Below are positions 62,564 through 64,000 of a stretch of DNA of 64,000 bases, piece by piece; position 1 is the first letter of the stretch; each line of letters opens with the position of its first letter. The stretch spans positions 1,070,068 through 1,134,067 of the forward strand of contig CAKZJV010000007.1 in the NCBI GenBank assembly GCA_937120475.1, given 5' to 3'. This DNA is from an uncultured Cryomorphaceae bacterium. Its GTDB lineage: Bacteria; Bacteroidota; Bacteroidia; Flavobacteriales; Schleiferiaceae. The position numbers and the translations under genes are program-made. The notes under the pieces are model-generated. The model had not been told where the DNA came from. It searched no databases and saw only the letters and a program-made list of their open reading frames with translations.

Positions 62564-64000
62564 TTACGATTTTTCCACTTCCTGTTCAAAGAGGTCTTTC
62601 TCCACCCGCAGGTTCTCAATTATAAATTCTTGGCGCTGTGGTGTGTTTTTACCCATGTAAAAGCCCAGCAGTTCTTCAATGGTCGCTTCTTTACTCAGCA
62701 TAACCGGGTCTAAGCGAATATCTTCATTTATGAAATGCTTGAACTCATCCGGTGAAATCTCTCCCAACCCTTTGAATCGGGTAATCTCTGCTTTTACCCC
62801 TAATTTCAACAGTGCTGCTCTTTTCTCCTCTTCACTGTAACAGTAATGCGTTTCCTTTTTATTGCGTACCCGGAAAAGCGGGGTTTGCAGGATAAAAAGG
62901 TGCCCTTCCTTTACCAGTTCAGGAAAAAATTGGAGGAAGAAAGTAATCAAAAGCAGGCGAATGTGCATGCCATCCACATCGGCATCGGTAGCAATTACCA
63001 CATTATTATAACGAAGATCTTCCAGACCTTCTTCAATGTTGAGGGCCGCCTGCAGCAGGTTGAACTCCTCATTTTCGTAAACCACCTTTTTGGTGAGCCC
63101 GTAACAGTTCAGGGGTTTCCCCTTTAAACTGAAAACGGCCTGGGTATTTACATCGCGTGACTTGGTGATAGACCCTGAAGCAGAGTCACCCTCGGTAATA
63201 AAAAGGGTAGTGTCTAACCTCCGTTCATTCTTTTGATCGTTGTAATGTATCCGGCAATCGCGCAGCTTGCGGTTGTGCAGGCTCGCTTTTTTAGCCCGTT
63301 CACGAGCCAGTTTTTTAATGCCGCTAAGCTCTTTCCGCTCCTTCTCGGCCCGTAAAATCTTTTTGTAAATAACTTCGGCAATACCCTCGTTTTTGTGAAG
63401 GAAATTATCCAACTGCCGTTTTACAAAGTCGTTAACAAAGGTGCGTACCGTAGTAAGGCCCGGCCCCATATCGGTAGAGCCCAGTTTCGTTTTGGTTTGT
63501 GATTCAAAAACCGGTTCAATCACCTTTATGCTGATAGCGGCCACCACCGACTCACGGATGTCGGAAGCATCAAAATTTTTATTGTAAAAATCGCGCAGGG
63601 TTTTTACCAATGCCTCACGCAGAGCAGATTGGTGGGTACCGCCCTGGGTGGTGTGCTGACCGTTAACGAAAGAGTAGTACTGGTCGCTCTGGCTCTTTTC
63701 AGCATGGGTAAGGGCCAGTTCAATATCCTCTTCTTTCAGGTGAATAATATCGTGAATGACCTCTCCATCCAGGTTATCTTTTAAAAGGTCTTTCAAACCA
63801 TTTTCCGAATGGATTTTGGTGCCATTGTAAACAATGGTAAGGCCCGGGTTGAGATAGGCATAGTTCCAGAGCATTTTCTCAATGTACTCCGTAGCAAAGC
63901 GGTAATTCTTGAAAATGGAACCATCCGGGCGAAAAACAATTTTGGTACCCTTACGCAGGCTGGTCTCTTTTACAGGCTCATCTTCTATAAGTGCTCCACG
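62564..64000 (-). CDS. parE: DNA topoisomerase IV subunit B (partial, runs off window)
   Basis: ATPase subunit of topoisomerase IV. Only the C-terminal 478 codons are in the window; the frame is open to base 64000, so the ATP-binding N-terminus lies outside. What remains is the transducer region ([20 protein letters not shown] onward), the loop carrying [14 protein letters not shown], and the TOPRIM domain ([13 protein letters not shown] with catalytic Glu, and [13 protein letters not shown]). The C-terminal domain ends [15 protein letters not shown]. It heads the row parE - membrane protein - parC. Confidence 0.95.
   Translation of the reverse strand, partial: RGALIEDEPVKETSLRKGTKIVFRPDGSIFKNYRFATEYIEKMLWNYAYLNPGLTIVYNGTKIHSENGLKDLLKDNLDGEVIHDIIHLKEEDIELALTHAEKSQSDQYYSFVNGQHTTQGGTHQSALREALVKTLRDFYNKNFDASDIRESVVAAISIKVIEPVFESQTKTKLGSTDMGPGLTTVRTFVNDFVKRQLDNFLHKNEGIAEVIYKKILRAEKERKELSGIKKLARERAKKASLHNRKLRDCRIHYNDQKNERRLDTTLFITEGDSASGSITKSRDVNTQAVFSLKGKPLNCYGLTKKVVYENEEFNLLQAALNIEEGLEDLRYNNVVIATDADVDGMHIRLLLITFFLQFFPELVKEGHLFILQTPLFRVRNKKETHYCYSEEEKRAALLKLGVKAEITRFKGLGEISPDEFKHFINEDIRLDPVMLSKEATIEELLGFYMGKNTPQRQEFIIENLRVEKDLFEQEVEKS

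Overview
The window comes from a member of the Bacteroidota, most likely a marine Flavobacteriales-type bacterium. Three things point that way: two secreted proteins end in type IX secretion (T9SS) sorting domains and a T9SS plug gene is present; many promoter-like sites have the lineage's TAnnTTTG -7 box and Shine-Dalgarno sequences are scarce; and there is a complete Na+-translocating NADH:quinone reductase. Non-ATG starts (TTG, GTG) are common. I saw no tRNA, rRNA, CRISPR array or insertion sequence. Coding density is very high and no gap exceeds 200 bases.

Layout. 50-8552 (all minus): an RHS/YD-repeat island of two large secreted proteins and, last in the row, a small lipoprotein that could be the immunity partner of the RHS C-terminal tip. 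8747-15882 (minus): nqrABCDEF, a terminator, then apbE, whose product attaches FMN to NqrB and NqrC. 16030-19303 (plus): T9SS plug protein, a DUF3667 membrane protein and a Sua5-type tRNA t6A enzyme. 19345-20968 (minus): lptB and tatC. 21112-26139 (plus): recQ, a VOC protein, a methyltransferase and a secreted Asp-box protein. 26136-28232 (minus): alkaline phosphatase and a T9SS cargo protein with a CX4CH motif. 28330-33022 (minus): a TonB-dependent receptor, a secreted helical protein and a LytS/LytTR two-component pair. 33170-38382 (plus): rmlC, a lytic transglycosylase, uvrA and a LOG-family protein, followed by tandem terminators. 38563-40581 (minus): a LruC-domain lipoprotein.

40672-57870 is an exopolysaccharide locus: six glycosyltransferases, an O-antigen ligase/polymerase-like protein, a flippase, an acyltransferase, a Wzc-like protein, a TolC-like protein and a phosphoglycosyl transferase. 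57909-64000 (minus): a T9SS cargo protein and the parE - small membrane protein - parC row, with parE running off the window end.

The most unusual part is the tightly coupled six-gene operon at 47169-53393. In transcription order it encodes a sigma-54-type response regulator, an Hpt protein, a single-domain receiver, a phosphoglycosyl transferase fused to a degenerate receiver, a one-repeat (half-size) TolC-like protein, and a Wzc-like copolymerase whose kinase domain has lost its Walker A motif. No histidine kinase and no Wza-type export protein is encoded nearby. I infer a phosphorelay wired directly to polysaccharide initiation and export. A perfect 10-bp inverted repeat lies just upstream of the regulator gene.
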